Shown: positions 25,750 to 34,795, counted from the first letter of the stretch. The stretch: 43,313 bases of DNA from Candidatus Cryosericum septentrionale (GCF_003570995.1 NZ_QXIY01000026.1:1-43313), one strand, 5' to 3'. Numbers and translations: made by a program. Notes: a model not told the origin generated them from the sequence alone.

Positions 25750-26394
25750 TCAGTCTTCACCAGCGTCACTGCTCTCAACGGTTGCCTGTGGTCCTGAGGC
25801 GACATCCACCATCGCCGGCCGCAGCAACATCTCCCCTAGCTTGTAGCCGTCACGCAGGACTCTTACGACGGTATTGGCGGGCGCACCAGAATCGGTGACG
25901 ACACGGGCGATTTCGCATGTTGCGGAATCATAGGGATTGCCCTCCAACCCCTCCAGCCTGTGGACTCCGTTCCTCGCGAGGAACTGGTTCAGCTGCCCGA
26001 GAACGGCCTGAGAACCTACGAGAAGGCTCGAATCGTCCTGAGTCCCTTCACCATGCTTCACGAGCTGGTCGAAACTATCGACGATTGCAAGTAGATCAAG
26101 AAACAGCGCCAACTTGGTTCTGGCTTCGAAGGAACTCTTGTCACGCTGAAGCGTCGCCTGTTCGCGAATGCGCAGCATCTGCTCCTCATGAACGGCGCTG
26201 TTGAGACGCTCTATTTCGTGCTGCAACTCCCGTATTCTAGACCCAAGCGTTCTCAATGCCTCCCCTCCAACACCATCCTCATGGTCGGGAGCTGAATCCA
26301 AGAGCACCTGGGGGACCGACTGAACACGTTCGGACTCATCCTTCTCTGTGCCTCGCTCCTCACCAGCCATATACCACCTGCTTCCGTTCATCAT
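25750..26394 (-). CDS. grpE: Nucleotide exchange factor GrpE
   Basis: 214-residue co-chaperone that exchanges ADP for ATP on DnaK. An acidic disordered N-terminus is followed by a long coiled-coil helix (about residues 50-100, IRELQHEIERLNSAVHEEQM). The C-terminal beta-wing is recognisable by GVHRLEGLEGNPYDSATCE and VVRVLRDGYKLGEMLLRPAMV. Two adjacent ATGs (26394, 26391) are preceded by GGAGAG at 7-10 nt; a third ATG at 26370 is another possibility. First gene of the operon, directly under a sigma70-type promoter and CIRCE element. Confidence 0.95.
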   Translation of the reverse strand: MMNGSRWYMAGEERGTEKDESERVQSVPQVLLDSAPDHEDGVGGEALRTLGSRIRELQHEIERLNSAVHEEQMLRIREQATLQRDKSSFEARTKLALFLDLLAIVDSFDQLVKHGEGTQDDSSLLVGSQAVLGQLNQFLARNGVHRLEGLEGNPYDSATCEIARVVTDSGAPANTVVRVLRDGYKLGEMLLRPAMVDVASGPQATVESSDAGED

Positions 26395-26456
26395 GTGTAG
26401 GCTCTCCGGTTAATTGTCGCCCTATTGGCTGCATGCAGCCTTGAACTCTCTGGATG

Positions 26457-26483
26457 TTAGCACTCTCAGTACAAGACTGCTAA
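26457..26483. promoter_or_regulatory. CIRCE element (HrcA operator)
   Basis: The inverted repeat TTAGCACTC, 9 bp, GACTGCTAA differs from the consensus CIRCE (TTAGCACTC-N9-GAGTGCTAA) at one base. It lies immediately downstream of the predicted grpE start point, the normal site for HrcA repression. hrcA itself is not in the window. Confidence 0.92.
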
Positions 26484-26493
26484 TCGTGCAATA

Positions 26494-26521
26494 ATTGTAG
26501 TGCAAAGTATACTGGTGTCAA
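26494..26521 (-). promoter_or_regulatory. Promoter of grpE-dnaK-dnaJ
   Basis: TTGACA (26516-26521) and TACAAT (26494-26499) with a 16-bp spacer on the minus strand. Transcription would start near 26487, just before the CIRCE element, leaving a leader of about 93 nt. The leader contains a 14-bp perfect palindrome (26427-26440), which may form a hairpin. Confidence 0.8.
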
Positions 26522-26542
26522 GCTTTTAGTCACCGCAAACCG

Positions 26543-26570
26543 TTGATTTCTGGCGCAGTAACGCGATAAT
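26543..26570 (+). promoter_or_regulatory. Promoter of deoC and the recO-glyQS-rpoD series
   Basis: TTGATT (26543-26548), 16-bp spacer, GATAAT (26565-26570). It stands back-to-back with the grpE promoter, with the two -35 boxes 21 bp apart. The start point would be near 26577, giving deoC a short leader that carries GGAGG before the ATG at 26601. Confidence 0.7.
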
Positions 26571-26600
26571 ATGGAAGATTCAAATACTCGGAGGCAATCA

Positions 26601-27275
26601 ATGTATACCGATCAGATTACGAGGAAGGAGCTCGCCAGCTTCATGGATCACACTCTCCTCAAGCCCGAGGCAACTTGCGCCGACATTGAGCGACTGTGTG
26701 CCGAAGCCATACAGCTCGGAACGGTGGCGGTATGTATCAATTCGTCCATGGTTGAGACCGCCTCTGCCGCCCTGCATGGGTCTAACGTACGCGTGGCATC
26801 TGTCGTGGGCTTTCCGCTTGGCGCGCCTCTGTCGGCTGCCAAGGCGCGGGAGACTGAGTTAGCCATCCACCAGGGAGCGTCGGAGATCGACACAGTCATC
26901 CAGATCGGATGGCTCAAGGAGAAAAACTACCGCGGAGTTGCACAAGACATCGGAGCGGTTGTCGCATCGGCTGGAGATGCTCTCGTAAAGGTCATTATCG
27001 AGACATGCCTGCTTACCGATGAGGAGAAACGAGTGGCATGTGCCATCGCCGTCTCGGCCGGAGCAGGGTTTGTCAAGACGAGCACCGGCTTCAGCAAGGC
27101 AGGCACTACAGAAGACGATGTCAGGCTGATGCGTGAGGTCGTGGGACCTCTCATCGGCGTGAAGGCCGCAGGAGGTATCCGCGATCTTCACACTGCCATC
27201 GCTATGCTCAATGCGGGGGCGACCCGCCTCGGGGTTTCTGCGTCTGCCGCCATTCTTGCGGAGGCACAGCAGTAA
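26601..27275 (+). CDS. deoC: Deoxyribose-phosphate aldolase DeoC
   Basis: 224-residue class I aldolase splitting 2-deoxyribose 5-phosphate into glyceraldehyde 3-phosphate and acetaldehyde, the end of deoxynucleoside salvage. Motifs: DHTLLKPEAT near residue 16, VVGFPLGA, EIDTVIQIGWLK, and the Schiff-base lysine K159 in GFVKTSTGF, followed by VKAAGGIRD. I start at the ATG at 26601, not 30 nt upstream, because GGAGG lies 6-7 nt before it and the upstream ATG abuts the -10 element. It leads a series of replication and translation genes, an unusual neighbour for a catabolic enzyme. Confidence 0.95.
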   Translation: MYTDQITRKELASFMDHTLLKPEATCADIERLCAEAIQLGTVAVCINSSMVETASAALHGSNVRVASVVGFPLGAPLSAAKARETELAIHQGASEIDTVIQIGWLKEKNYRGVAQDIGAVVASAGDALVKVIIETCLLTDEEKRVACAIAVSAGAGFVKTSTGFSKAGTTEDDVRLMREVVGPLIGVKAAGGIRDLHTAIAMLNAGATRLGVSASAAILAEAQQ

Positions 27276-27281
27276 CACTCA

Positions 27282-28064
27282 ATGGTCTATCTCTGGACAC
27301 TCGCCTCCATTCTCAATGCTTCGAGGGTAGGAGAGAAGGACAAGCGCTTGGTGCTCTTCTCCAGAGAACTGGGCAAAGTCACGGCTGTTGCTCGAGGGGC
27401 AGCAGCCCCAGACGCGAAGTGGTCAACCTCGTTCGAACCTTTCTCGCTCCTTTACCTCCGTCTGTACGACCGCTCCCGCTTTCTGACTGTGGTCAGTTCG
27501 GAGGAACGGGTGGTCTACACCAGTGTTCTATCGTCTCTGTCGAGATCGCTGAAAGGCATGGCAATGAACCAACTGGCAGAATGCGTTCTTGAGCCATCCT
27601 CGGTGGAACCAGGCTTGTTTGCAGCGTACGTCACGGCTCTGTCGAGGCTCAACACCGCGGCGAATGCCGCCGAGGAGGACAGAGCCTTCCTGCAGTTCAC
27701 CCTTGATGTCCTCACTGAACTCGGTTTCGGTATCAGTTCTCTGCATTGTGAACGGTGTGGAGCCGCACTGGACGAGAATGTACACTTCTCCATGAGAGAC
27801 AATGCCTTCCATTGTTCCCCCTGCGCGACAACTGAAACAGATGTTGTCCTCTCTCCGGATCTTGTCAGCTTTCTTCGGACTGGAGAAGGCAGCATCGATG
27901 CGCGCCGTACGCTCATGGGTATTGCACTGACGCTGCGACTGCTGAGGTCTGCTGCCAGCAAACTGGCCGTCACACAAGCCTTCGAGCGGTTCGCGCAGAA
28001 CGCTGCTACACTGTTTCACATTGACATAAGAGAAGAACCCAAGGAGTCATACCATGAACTTTGA
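27282..28064 (+). CDS. recO: DNA repair protein RecO
   Basis: 260-residue RecFOR-pathway mediator that loads RecA onto SSB-coated DNA. The N-terminal OB fold is marked by GEKDKRLVLFSRELGKVTAVARGA, and the alpha-helical C-terminal part carries a four-cysteine zinc-finger pattern (CERCGA and, 28 residues on, CSPC), then the typical helix pair. It begins 6 nt after deoC without an obvious ribosome-binding site and overlaps glyQ by 11 nt. recO followed by glyQS is the order of the Firmicutes macromolecular-synthesis region. Confidence 0.9.
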   Translation: MVYLWTLASILNASRVGEKDKRLVLFSRELGKVTAVARGAAAPDAKWSTSFEPFSLLYLRLYDRSRFLTVVSSEERVVYTSVLSSLSRSLKGMAMNQLAECVLEPSSVEPGLFAAYVTALSRLNTAANAAEEDRAFLQFTLDVLTELGFGISSLHCERCGAALDENVHFSMRDNAFHCSPCATTETDVVLSPDLVSFLRTGEGSIDARRTLMGIALTLRLLRSAASKLAVTQAFERFAQNAATLFHIDIREEPKESYHEL

Positions 28065-28902
28065 AGAAATGGTTTCCAAGCTGGAGCGCTTTTGGGAAGA
28101 CGAAGGCTGCACGCGTCTGTTCCCGTATGATCAGGAGGTAGGAGCGGGCACGCTGAGCCCATATACATTCCTGCGAGTCCTGGGGCGCAAACCCTGGAAA
28201 GCCGTCTACGTACAACCATCACGACGTCCAGCAGACGGTCGGTACGGCGAGAACCCAAACCGTCTTTACATGCATCACCAGTTGCAGGTCATCGTCAAGC
28301 CTCCCACCACCGACATCCAGGACACGTACCTGCGAAGCCTCTACCTGCTCGGTCTCAAGCCGGCCGAACACGACATCCGGTTCGTCGAGGACAACTGGGA
28401 GACGCCAGTACTCGGGGCTGCGGGCGTCGGCTGGGAAGTTTGGCTCGACGGCATGGAAGTAACGCAGTTCACATACTTTCAGCAGGCAGGCGGCCAGGAA
28501 GTCCCCGTTGTGGCAGTCGAGATAACGTATGGTCTCGAACGGCTCGCTATGTTCGTTCAGGAGAAGAAGAACGTCTACGAACTGGAATGGCACGATGGCG
28601 TCACCTATGGAGACTTGCGACAGCAGGTCGAGCGGGAAAACAGTATCTACTCGTTTGAGCAAGCCGACATCGAGGCACTTGTCACGATGTTCGACCTCTG
28701 CGAAAAGGAGTCTCAGCGCATGATCGACAAGAAACTCATCACTCCTGCCTACGAGTACCTCCTGAAATGCTCACATACGTTCAACGTCCTTGACGCCCGT
28801 GGCACCGTCGGCATTTCTCAGCGTATGGCCTATCTTGCCCGCGTGCGCCGTCTCGCGTACGGTTGCGCGAACCTCTACCTGGAGAACGAAAACCATGAGT
28901 GA
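28054..28902 (+). CDS. glyQ: Glycyl-tRNA synthetase alpha subunit
   Basis: 282-residue catalytic subunit of the alpha2beta2 glycyl-tRNA synthetase, which charges tRNA-Gly. Conserved blocks run throughout: LERFWEDEGCTRLFPYDQEVGAGT (split at residue 17), QPSRRPADGRYGENPNRLY, HHQLQVIVKPPTTDIQ, EDNWETPVLGAAGVGWEVWL, GMEVTQFTYFQQ and EITYGLERLAM. Length is slightly below the usual 290-300. An AAGGAG precedes the ATG inside the recO end, and the stop overlaps the glyS start by 8 nt, so both subunits are made together. Confidence 0.98.
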   Translation: MNFEEMVSKLERFWEDEGCTRLFPYDQEVGAGTLSPYTFLRVLGRKPWKAVYVQPSRRPADGRYGENPNRLYMHHQLQVIVKPPTTDIQDTYLRSLYLLGLKPAEHDIRFVEDNWETPVLGAAGVGWEVWLDGMEVTQFTYFQQAGGQEVPVVAVEITYGLERLAMFVQEKKNVYELEWHDGVTYGDLRQQVERENSIYSFEQADIEALVTMFDLCEKESQRMIDKKLITPAYEYLLKCSHTFNVLDARGTVGISQRMAYLARVRRLAYGCANLYLENENHE

Positions 28903-30970
28903 CCTGCTGATCGAGATCTTGACTGAGGAACTTCCGGCACGTTTCGTGGACAACGCTCGGGCACAACTGGTCGAACATGTCACAACACATCTCGACGAGT
29001 CCTTCGTGGGGCATGGAGACGTTCGTGGCTTCTCCACGCCACGGCGGCTTGTTGTCCTAGCTCAGAACGTCAAGGAGCAGACGGACGCCCGAACCACGGA
29101 AGTAAAAGGACCGGCCAAGGCGTCGAGCTATGATGCTGAAGGAAATCCCACGCCGGCTCTGCTGGGCTTCTGCAGGGGGCAGGGCGTGGATCCTGCCGAC
29201 ACCTACGCCGTGGACGTCGCCGGCAAGTCATACGTCTACGTCCGGAAAACGGTTGCGGGGCAGAAGTCCTCTGAGCTCGTCGAGGCCTTTCTCCCTCGCC
29301 TGCCCCACGAAATCACGTTTCCTAAGATGATGCATTGGGAGGAGTCCGGGTTCCAGTTTGCGCGCCCCATTCGCGGATTGCTCGCGCTGCTCGGCGTCGA
29401 AGTCCTTCACTGGGAAATAGCCGGAGTGCAGAGCTCAAACACGACCTTTGGCCTGCGCGTCGGCAAGCCGAAACCAATAACGGTGACATCACCAGAAGAT
29501 TATATGCGACGGCTGCGCGAAGCATTCGTCATCGTCGATCCCGCCGAACGCCGCCACCTGATCGAAAAACAGGCAGACAAGCTGTTGAAGCCTCTTGGCT
29601 TCAAGCTCGGAGACAATATGGGCGATCTTCTGAACGAGGTCGTGAACCTCGTTGAATACCCGTCCGTCTTCCTGGGAGACCTCCCGAAAACAGCTACCGA
29701 GCTCCCTGAAAGCGTCGTCCGTTCTGTGCTCCAGCAACAGATGCATTCCTTCCTGGTGTACGACCAGAACGAGAACGTCGTTCCACACTTCCTGAGCGTG
29801 CGCAACGGCCTTACCGACTTCATCGACACCGTGCGACGAGGCAATGAGAGCGTCGCCAATGCCCGTCTTCTGGATGCAGCCTTCTTCATCCAGGAAGACA
29901 TGCGTGTGCCTCTGGAGGCATATGTGGGCCGGCTGGATACCTTGATTTTCATGGATAAGCTCGGCACCATGGCCACCAAAACTCTGCGGCTCGAGCGACT
30001 GGCAGCCTGCGCGACCGTGTACGCTTCGGTGAGGCCGGAAGAGGAAACAACGCTCGCCGCTGCAGTCCACCTCTCCAAAGCAGATCTTGCTACCAGCATG
30101 GTGAAGGAGTATACATCGCTCCAAGGGGAAATCGGCGGCGTCTATCTCTCGCGTGCCGGCGGTTCACCAGACATTGTATCCGCCATTCGTGAGCAGTACA
30201 TGCCTCGCTCTCCTTCTGAAGACATTCCAGCGACGAAGGTCGGGCGACTGCTCGGAGTCATCGACAAGGTTGACACTCTCACAGGCATCCTTGGTACCGG
30301 TTTCAACCCTTCCGGGTCAGAAGACCCCTACGGCCTCCGGCGTGCAGGCAACGGCATCGTTCGCACAATCGTCGAGTCACGTGAGTCTATGGACTTGGAG
30401 ACTCTTGTGAAGAAAGCGGTCGAGGGGTATCAGGCTACTGGGTCCCTGCCACATCCTGAAGACCTGCAGCAGAGAGTCTTGGACTACCTGAAAGGACGCA
30501 TTACTCAGTATTTCAAGGAGAAACAGCTGACCAAGGAATACGCGCCGCTTGAAAATCTCCCAGTCGTCGAACTGGGTTCCATTCCCGAACGCATGCAGGC
30601 GCTGCATGAAGCGGCCGACGACGCCGTACTCGTGACCCTTGCGGACAGCCATCGCAGGATACAGAACATCACCAAGGGGCTTCCTGCTGCGACGAGCCTG
30701 CCTGCAGACTTGCTGCTGACGGATCCCGAGGAACTTGTGCTTAGACGGGCGGCCGAGGCTGCTGCACCGCGAATTCTTCTGTTCCTGGCAGCGCGGAAGT
30801 ATCCGGAGGCCATCCGGACATGCGAGGAACTCGCCGTTCCCGTCACGGCTTTCTTTGACCGCATCCTCGTTATGGCCACCGACGAACGAGTGCGAAGCGC
30901 ACGCTTATTGCTTTTGTGCTACCTGAAGTATATACTTGGGCTTGTTTGCGACTATTCCAAGCTAACCTAG
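28895..30970 (+). CDS. glyS: Glycyl-tRNA synthetase beta subunit
   Basis: 691-residue beta subunit of glycyl-tRNA synthetase, which provides tRNA binding and an HD-like region. The N-terminus is the canonical MSDLLIEILTEELPARFV; TPRRLVVLAQNVKEQ, FPKMMHWEES, FARPIRGLLALLG and EYPSVFLGDLP follow. The central DPYGLRRAGNGIVRTI and the C-terminal FFDRILVMATDERVRSARL are the standard closing elements. I start at the ATG at 28895, which the family alignment requires; the frame is open upstream inside glyQ. Confidence 0.98.
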   Translation: MSDLLIEILTEELPARFVDNARAQLVEHVTTHLDESFVGHGDVRGFSTPRRLVVLAQNVKEQTDARTTEVKGPAKASSYDAEGNPTPALLGFCRGQGVDPADTYAVDVAGKSYVYVRKTVAGQKSSELVEAFLPRLPHEITFPKMMHWEESGFQFARPIRGLLALLGVEVLHWEIAGVQSSNTTFGLRVGKPKPITVTSPEDYMRRLREAFVIVDPAERRHLIEKQADKLLKPLGFKLGDNMGDLLNEVVNLVEYPSVFLGDLPKTATELPESVVRSVLQQQMHSFLVYDQNENVVPHFLSVRNGLTDFIDTVRRGNESVANARLLDAAFFIQEDMRVPLEAYVGRLDTLIFMDKLGTMATKTLRLERLAACATVYASVRPEEETTLAAAVHLSKADLATSMVKEYTSLQGEIGGVYLSRAGGSPDIVSAIREQYMPRSPSEDIPATKVGRLLGVIDKVDTLTGILGTGFNPSGSEDPYGLRRAGNGIVRTIVESRESMDLETLVKKAVEGYQATGSLPHPEDLQQRVLDYLKGRITQYFKEKQLTKEYAPLENLPVVELGSIPERMQALHEAADDAVLVTLADSHRRIQNITKGLPAATSLPADLLLTDPEELVLRRAAEAAAPRILLFLAARKYPEAIRTCEELAVPVTAFFDRILVMATDERVRSARLLLLCYLKYILGLVCDYSKLT

Positions 30971-30987
30971 GCCTGACAGGAGGAACC

Positions 30988-33639
30988 ATGGACCAGCGGA
31001 AATTTGTCTACGATTTCGAAGAAGGCAGCAAGGAGATGAAGACCATCCTCGGAGGAAAGGGAGCAGGCCTCGCAGAGATGACAAAAATCGGGCTTCCCGT
31101 ACCTCCCGGTTTCACGATTTCGACTGAGATGTGCCCCGAGTACCTCAAGGTCGGCGACATCCCTGAGACTCTGAGGAATGAGATCAGAGAACATCTTGCC
31201 AGACTAGAAGGCAAGCTTGGCAAGAAGTTTGGCTCAGCGCAGAACCCGCTGCTCGTGTCCGTCCGCTCAGGTGCGGCAGTCTCAATGCCAGGCATGATGG
31301 ACACGATCCTCAACCTCGGACTCAACATCGAGACCGTTGAAGGCCTTGCGACTCTGACTGGGAACCCGCGCTTCGCCTGGGACTCCTACCGCAGATTCAC
31401 GCAGATGTATGGCAATGTCGTGCTGGGTATCGAGCACAACGACTTCGAGACCATACTTGCAGAGCAGAAGCAGCTTCAGGGAGTCACGCTGGATACAGAC
31501 CTGTCCATCGACAGCCTGAAGGCCTTGGTTCAGAAATACTTCGCGCTTGTCCAGGAGAAGACCGGCAAGCCCTTCCCGCAGGACCCGATGGAGCAGTTGC
31601 TCGGGGCAGTAGGTGCCGTATTCCGCTCATGGAATACCGAGCGAGCCATCACCTACCGCAAGATCGAGAAAATCGACGGTCTCATCGGCACAGCCGTCAC
31701 GGTTCAGTCCATGGTCTTCGGCAACATGGGCAGCGACTCGTCAACGGGCGTCTGTTTCACCCGTGACAATTCCACCGGAGCCAAGCACTTCTCGGGCGAG
31801 TATCTTGTCAACGCTCAGGGTGAGGATGTGGTCGCCGGCATTCGCACGCCAAAGAACATCGACGAGATGGAAACAGAGATGCCCGAAACGTACAGGCGTC
31901 TCGTCGAAGTATCGCTTCTTCTCGAGAAGCACTATCGTGACATGCAGGACATGGAGTTCACGGTCGAACGTGGCAAGCTCTTCATGCTGCAGACCCGCAA
32001 TGCCAAACGGAGCCCGGTCGCAGCCGTCAAGGTCGCAGTCGACATGGTCGTCGAGGGTCTCCTCACGAAGGAAGAAGCGGTCATGCGGGTGACTCCCACC
32101 CAGCTCGACACCCTGCTGCATCCACAGGTAGACCCGCAGGCCAAGGTTCAGGTCATTGCCACGGCAATCCCTGCTTCCCCAGGTGCCGGGTATGGAAAAG
32201 TCATCTTTGAGTCAAAGAAGGCCGCCGAGCTTGGAGAAGCTGGAGAGAAGGTTATTCTTGTTCGTCAGGACACGTCTCCCGAGGACATCGATGGTATCTC
32301 CAAGGCACAGGCGACACTGACGACGCGTGGTGGCGCCTCGGCGCATGCAGCGCTTGTGGCGCGTGGTCTCGGCAAGCCGTGCGTGGTTGGCGCCGATCAG
32401 ATAAAGCTCAACAGCGCCGAAAAAAACTTCGTCGCAAATGGTGTGTGCGTCCACGAAGGCGACGTCATCACGGTGAACGGCACCACTGGCGAAGTCATCC
32501 TAGGTCAGGCCCCAATGGTGGATGTCGAGCAGACGGCCGAACTTGCGACCTTGCTTGGTTATGCAGACGGCATTCGCCGTCTCGGCGTGCGTGCCAATGC
32601 AGACACGCCCGCGAATGCCCACAAGGCACGCGCTTTTGGTGCAGAGGGCATTGGCTTGTGTCGCACGGAGCGTATGTTCAACGACCCCGAGCGTCTGCCC
32701 CTCATGCAAGAGCTGGTCATCGCGGGTTCGCTCGAAGAGCGCACTCCCGCCCTCGAGAAACTGCTTCCCATGCAGCGCGAGGACTTCGAGAAGATCCTTG
32801 AGGCCATGGATGGTTTCCCGGTCATCATCCGCCTGCTGGACCCGCCTCTCCACGAGTTCCTTCCCCAGATGGACCGACTCACCGGGGAAATGGCCGAGGC
32901 AGAAACAGCTCACGACGAAGCACGCATCGCCTATCTGCAGAAGGTCATGAAGCGGTACAACGAGCTGAAGGAGTTCAACCCGATGATTGGGTTCCGCGGC
33001 TGCCGCGTTGGAATCGTGTATCCCGACATTTACCAGCTGCAGGTCCGTGCAATCGCCGAGGCAACTGCCGCACTGGTCAAGCGAGGATTGCACCCGATGC
33101 CCGAGATCATGCTCCCCCTTGTCGGGCACGTCAATGAGATCAAGGTACTCAAGCCGCTGGTTCAGGAAGAGCTCGACAAGGTGTTCAAGCGCGAGGGCAT
33201 CAAGGTAGCTGTGAAGATTGGCACCATGGTCGAAGTACCGCGCGCATGCCTGACCGCAGACGAGATCGCCGAGTACGCCGACTTCTTCAGCTTTGGCACC
33301 AACGACCTCACTCAGACGACGTATGCCTATAGCCGTGATGACGCCGCAGGCACATTCCTGCCGGCCTACCTCGAGTCGAAGATCCTGGACGTCGACCCAT
33401 TCCAGACCATCGACCGGAAAGGCGTGGGCAAGCTCATCCGCATCGCGGTGGTCCTTGGCCGCCAGACGAACCCCGGCATTGAAATCGGTATCTGCGGAGA
33501 ACAGGGGGGTGAGGCTGATTCGATCGACTTCTGCCACACCTCCGGGCTCGACTACGTCTCGTGCTCGGCACCACGAGTCCCCATCGCGCGCCTTGCAGCC
33601 GCGCAGGCCGTCATCAAGAACAGGCCGGCCGCCAGCTAG
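30988..33639 (+). CDS. ppdK: Pyruvate, phosphate dikinase
   Basis: 883-residue enzyme interconverting pyruvate, ATP and phosphate with PEP, AMP and pyrophosphate, usable in glycolysis or gluconeogenesis. Domains in order: ATP-grasp nucleotide-binding domain (GGKGAGLAEMTKIGLPVPPGF near the start), swivelling phosphohistidine domain, and PEP-utilising TIM barrel. The phospho-accepting histidine is H453 in TRGGASAHAALVARGLG; most family members read GGMTSHAA, so the regulatory threonine is serine here and the next serine alanine. The catalytic cysteine is C859 in YVSCSAPRVP. AGGAGG precedes the chosen ATG. No PPDK regulatory protein gene is adjacent. Confidence 0.98.
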   Translation: MDQRKFVYDFEEGSKEMKTILGGKGAGLAEMTKIGLPVPPGFTISTEMCPEYLKVGDIPETLRNEIREHLARLEGKLGKKFGSAQNPLLVSVRSGAAVSMPGMMDTILNLGLNIETVEGLATLTGNPRFAWDSYRRFTQMYGNVVLGIEHNDFETILAEQKQLQGVTLDTDLSIDSLKALVQKYFALVQEKTGKPFPQDPMEQLLGAVGAVFRSWNTERAITYRKIEKIDGLIGTAVTVQSMVFGNMGSDSSTGVCFTRDNSTGAKHFSGEYLVNAQGEDVVAGIRTPKNIDEMETEMPETYRRLVEVSLLLEKHYRDMQDMEFTVERGKLFMLQTRNAKRSPVAAVKVAVDMVVEGLLTKEEAVMRVTPTQLDTLLHPQVDPQAKVQVIATAIPASPGAGYGKVIFESKKAAELGEAGEKVILVRQDTSPEDIDGISKAQATLTTRGGASAHAALVARGLGKPCVVGADQIKLNSAEKNFVANGVCVHEGDVITVNGTTGEVILGQAPMVDVEQTAELATLLGYADGIRRLGVRANADTPANAHKARAFGAEGIGLCRTERMFNDPERLPLMQELVIAGSLEERTPALEKLLPMQREDFEKILEAMDGFPVIIRLLDPPLHEFLPQMDRLTGEMAEAETAHDEARIAYLQKVMKRYNELKEFNPMIGFRGCRVGIVYPDIYQLQVRAIAEATAALVKRGLHPMPEIMLPLVGHVNEIKVLKPLVQEELDKVFKREGIKVAVKIGTMVEVPRACLTADEIAEYADFFSFGTNDLTQTTYAYSRDDAAGTFLPAYLESKILDVDPFQTIDRKGVGKLIRIAVVLGRQTNPGIEIGICGEQGGEADSIDFCHTSGLDYVSCSAPRVPIARLAAAQAVIKNRPAAS

Positions 33640-33655
33640 CACAGAATTCTCATAC

Positions 33656-34762
33656 ATGCTACCTATCACGAACTACAGGGATAGGGAAGAAAGGCTGCTC
33701 TCTCAGGGAGCAGCCTTTGGCATTGCCAGCAAGGGGCGAGTCTTGCCCGAAGGCGATGACAACATCCGATCCCCATTCCAGAAAGACCGCGACCGCATCA
33801 TTCACTCGAGGGCATTCCGCAGGCTCCAGTACAAGACACAGGTGTTCATGGCTCCCAAGGGCGATGAGATACGTACGAGGCTCACACATACCCTCGAGGT
33901 CGCGCAGCTGTCGCGCTCAGTGTGTGACGCTCTCGGTCTCAACGAGGATCTCGTCGAAGCGATTGCACTGGGACACGACCTTGGTCATGCGCCATTCGGA
34001 CACACTGGAGAAGCTGTCCTAGACGTAAAGTTGAAGAGTATTGACCCCGGTTTGGGATTCGAGCACGCACTACAGAGCCTCCGCGTGGTCGACACACTAG
34101 AGCGTCGTGAGCGTGAACACGGTGACGTACTCTTTGGACTCAATCTCACCTATGAGACCCGCAACGGCATCGCCTCTCACAGCAAGGGGCTTGAAGAAAT
34201 GAGCAAGCTCGAGGACATGCGGAGCCCACAGACTCTGGAGGGACAGATCGTGAGACTCTGCGACAGAGTCGCCTATGTCAACCACGACCTCGATGACGCC
34301 ATACACGCCGGGATCATCGATGCGACCGACGTCCCGACGATGACCATGGAGGCACTGGGCAGCTTCTATTCGCAACGCCTTGATACGATGGTGCTGGACA
34401 TCATCAGGTCCAGCTCCATCGCAGGCGAAATCGTCATGAGTCGACCCATACAGGAGGCCATGGACGGCCTGATGCTGTTCCTGAAAGACACGGTATACAT
34501 GCATTCGGAACCAAAACGCGAGGAAGGGAAAGCACGTGACCTGCTGTCCCGCATTTTCGACTTCTGCATGGAGGACATGAGGCGTATGGAGCCCTATCTG
34601 CGAGAGCACCCCATGACCTGCGAGTCAAATGATCCGGTTTCCATGTTCCGTGGAGACCTCCAGGGCACGGCACGGATCGTGACGGACTATATTGCCTCGA
34701 TGACGGACCGTATGGCGCTCAAGGTAGGAACAGACCTGGTGATGCCGCACATCTACGTCTAG
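33656..34762 (+). CDS. dgt: dGTPase-like HD-domain triphosphohydrolase
   Basis: 368-residue HD-superfamily enzyme of the dGTPase-like (type 2) group, expected to hydrolyse dNTPs to deoxynucleosides and tripolyphosphate. Metal-binding residues are visible: H78 in RLTHTLEVAQ, H107-D108 in GHDLGHAPFGHTGE, and a later aspartate in YVNHDLDD. The entry motif FQKDRDRIIHSRAFRRLQYK and TQVF are family hallmarks. I start at the ATG at 33656, which aligns with the family start, although no ribosome-binding site is visible. A terminator-shaped hairpin (33690-33718) lies inside its first codons. dgt before dnaG is a common arrangement. Confidence 0.92.
   Translation: MLPITNYRDREERLLSQGAAFGIASKGRVLPEGDDNIRSPFQKDRDRIIHSRAFRRLQYKTQVFMAPKGDEIRTRLTHTLEVAQLSRSVCDALGLNEDLVEAIALGHDLGHAPFGHTGEAVLDVKLKSIDPGLGFEHALQSLRVVDTLERREREHGDVLFGLNLTYETRNGIASHSKGLEEMSKLEDMRSPQTLEGQIVRLCDRVAYVNHDLDDAIHAGIIDATDVPTMTMEALGSFYSQRLDTMVLDIIRSSSIAGEIVMSRPIQEAMDGLMLFLKDTVYMHSEPKREEGKARDLLSRIFDFCMEDMRRMEPYLREHPMTCESNDPVSMFRGDLQGTARIVTDYIASMTDRMALKVGTDLVMPHIYV
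33690..33718 (+). terminator. Terminator-like hairpin inside the start of dgt
   Basis: AAAGGCTGCTC pairs perfectly with GAGCAGCCTTT around a 7-nt loop, 50 nt after the ppdK stop. Only three T residues follow, all within the stem, so termination may be partial. It is translated as part of dgt (residues 12-21). Confidence 0.5.
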
Positions 34763-34795
34763 CCAGGCTTAGAGAACCGATTGTGGTATGTATGT

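Noticed and set aside
26427-26440. 14-bp perfect palindrome in the grpE leader as a second operator
   Set aside because: It lies about 47-60 nt into the leader, is short, and matches no known heat-shock site. It may simply fold as a small hairpin.
32500-33669. A 389-codon minus-strand frame opposite ppdK
   Set aside because: It lies antisense to the highly conserved PEP-utilising domain and shows no protein-like motifs.
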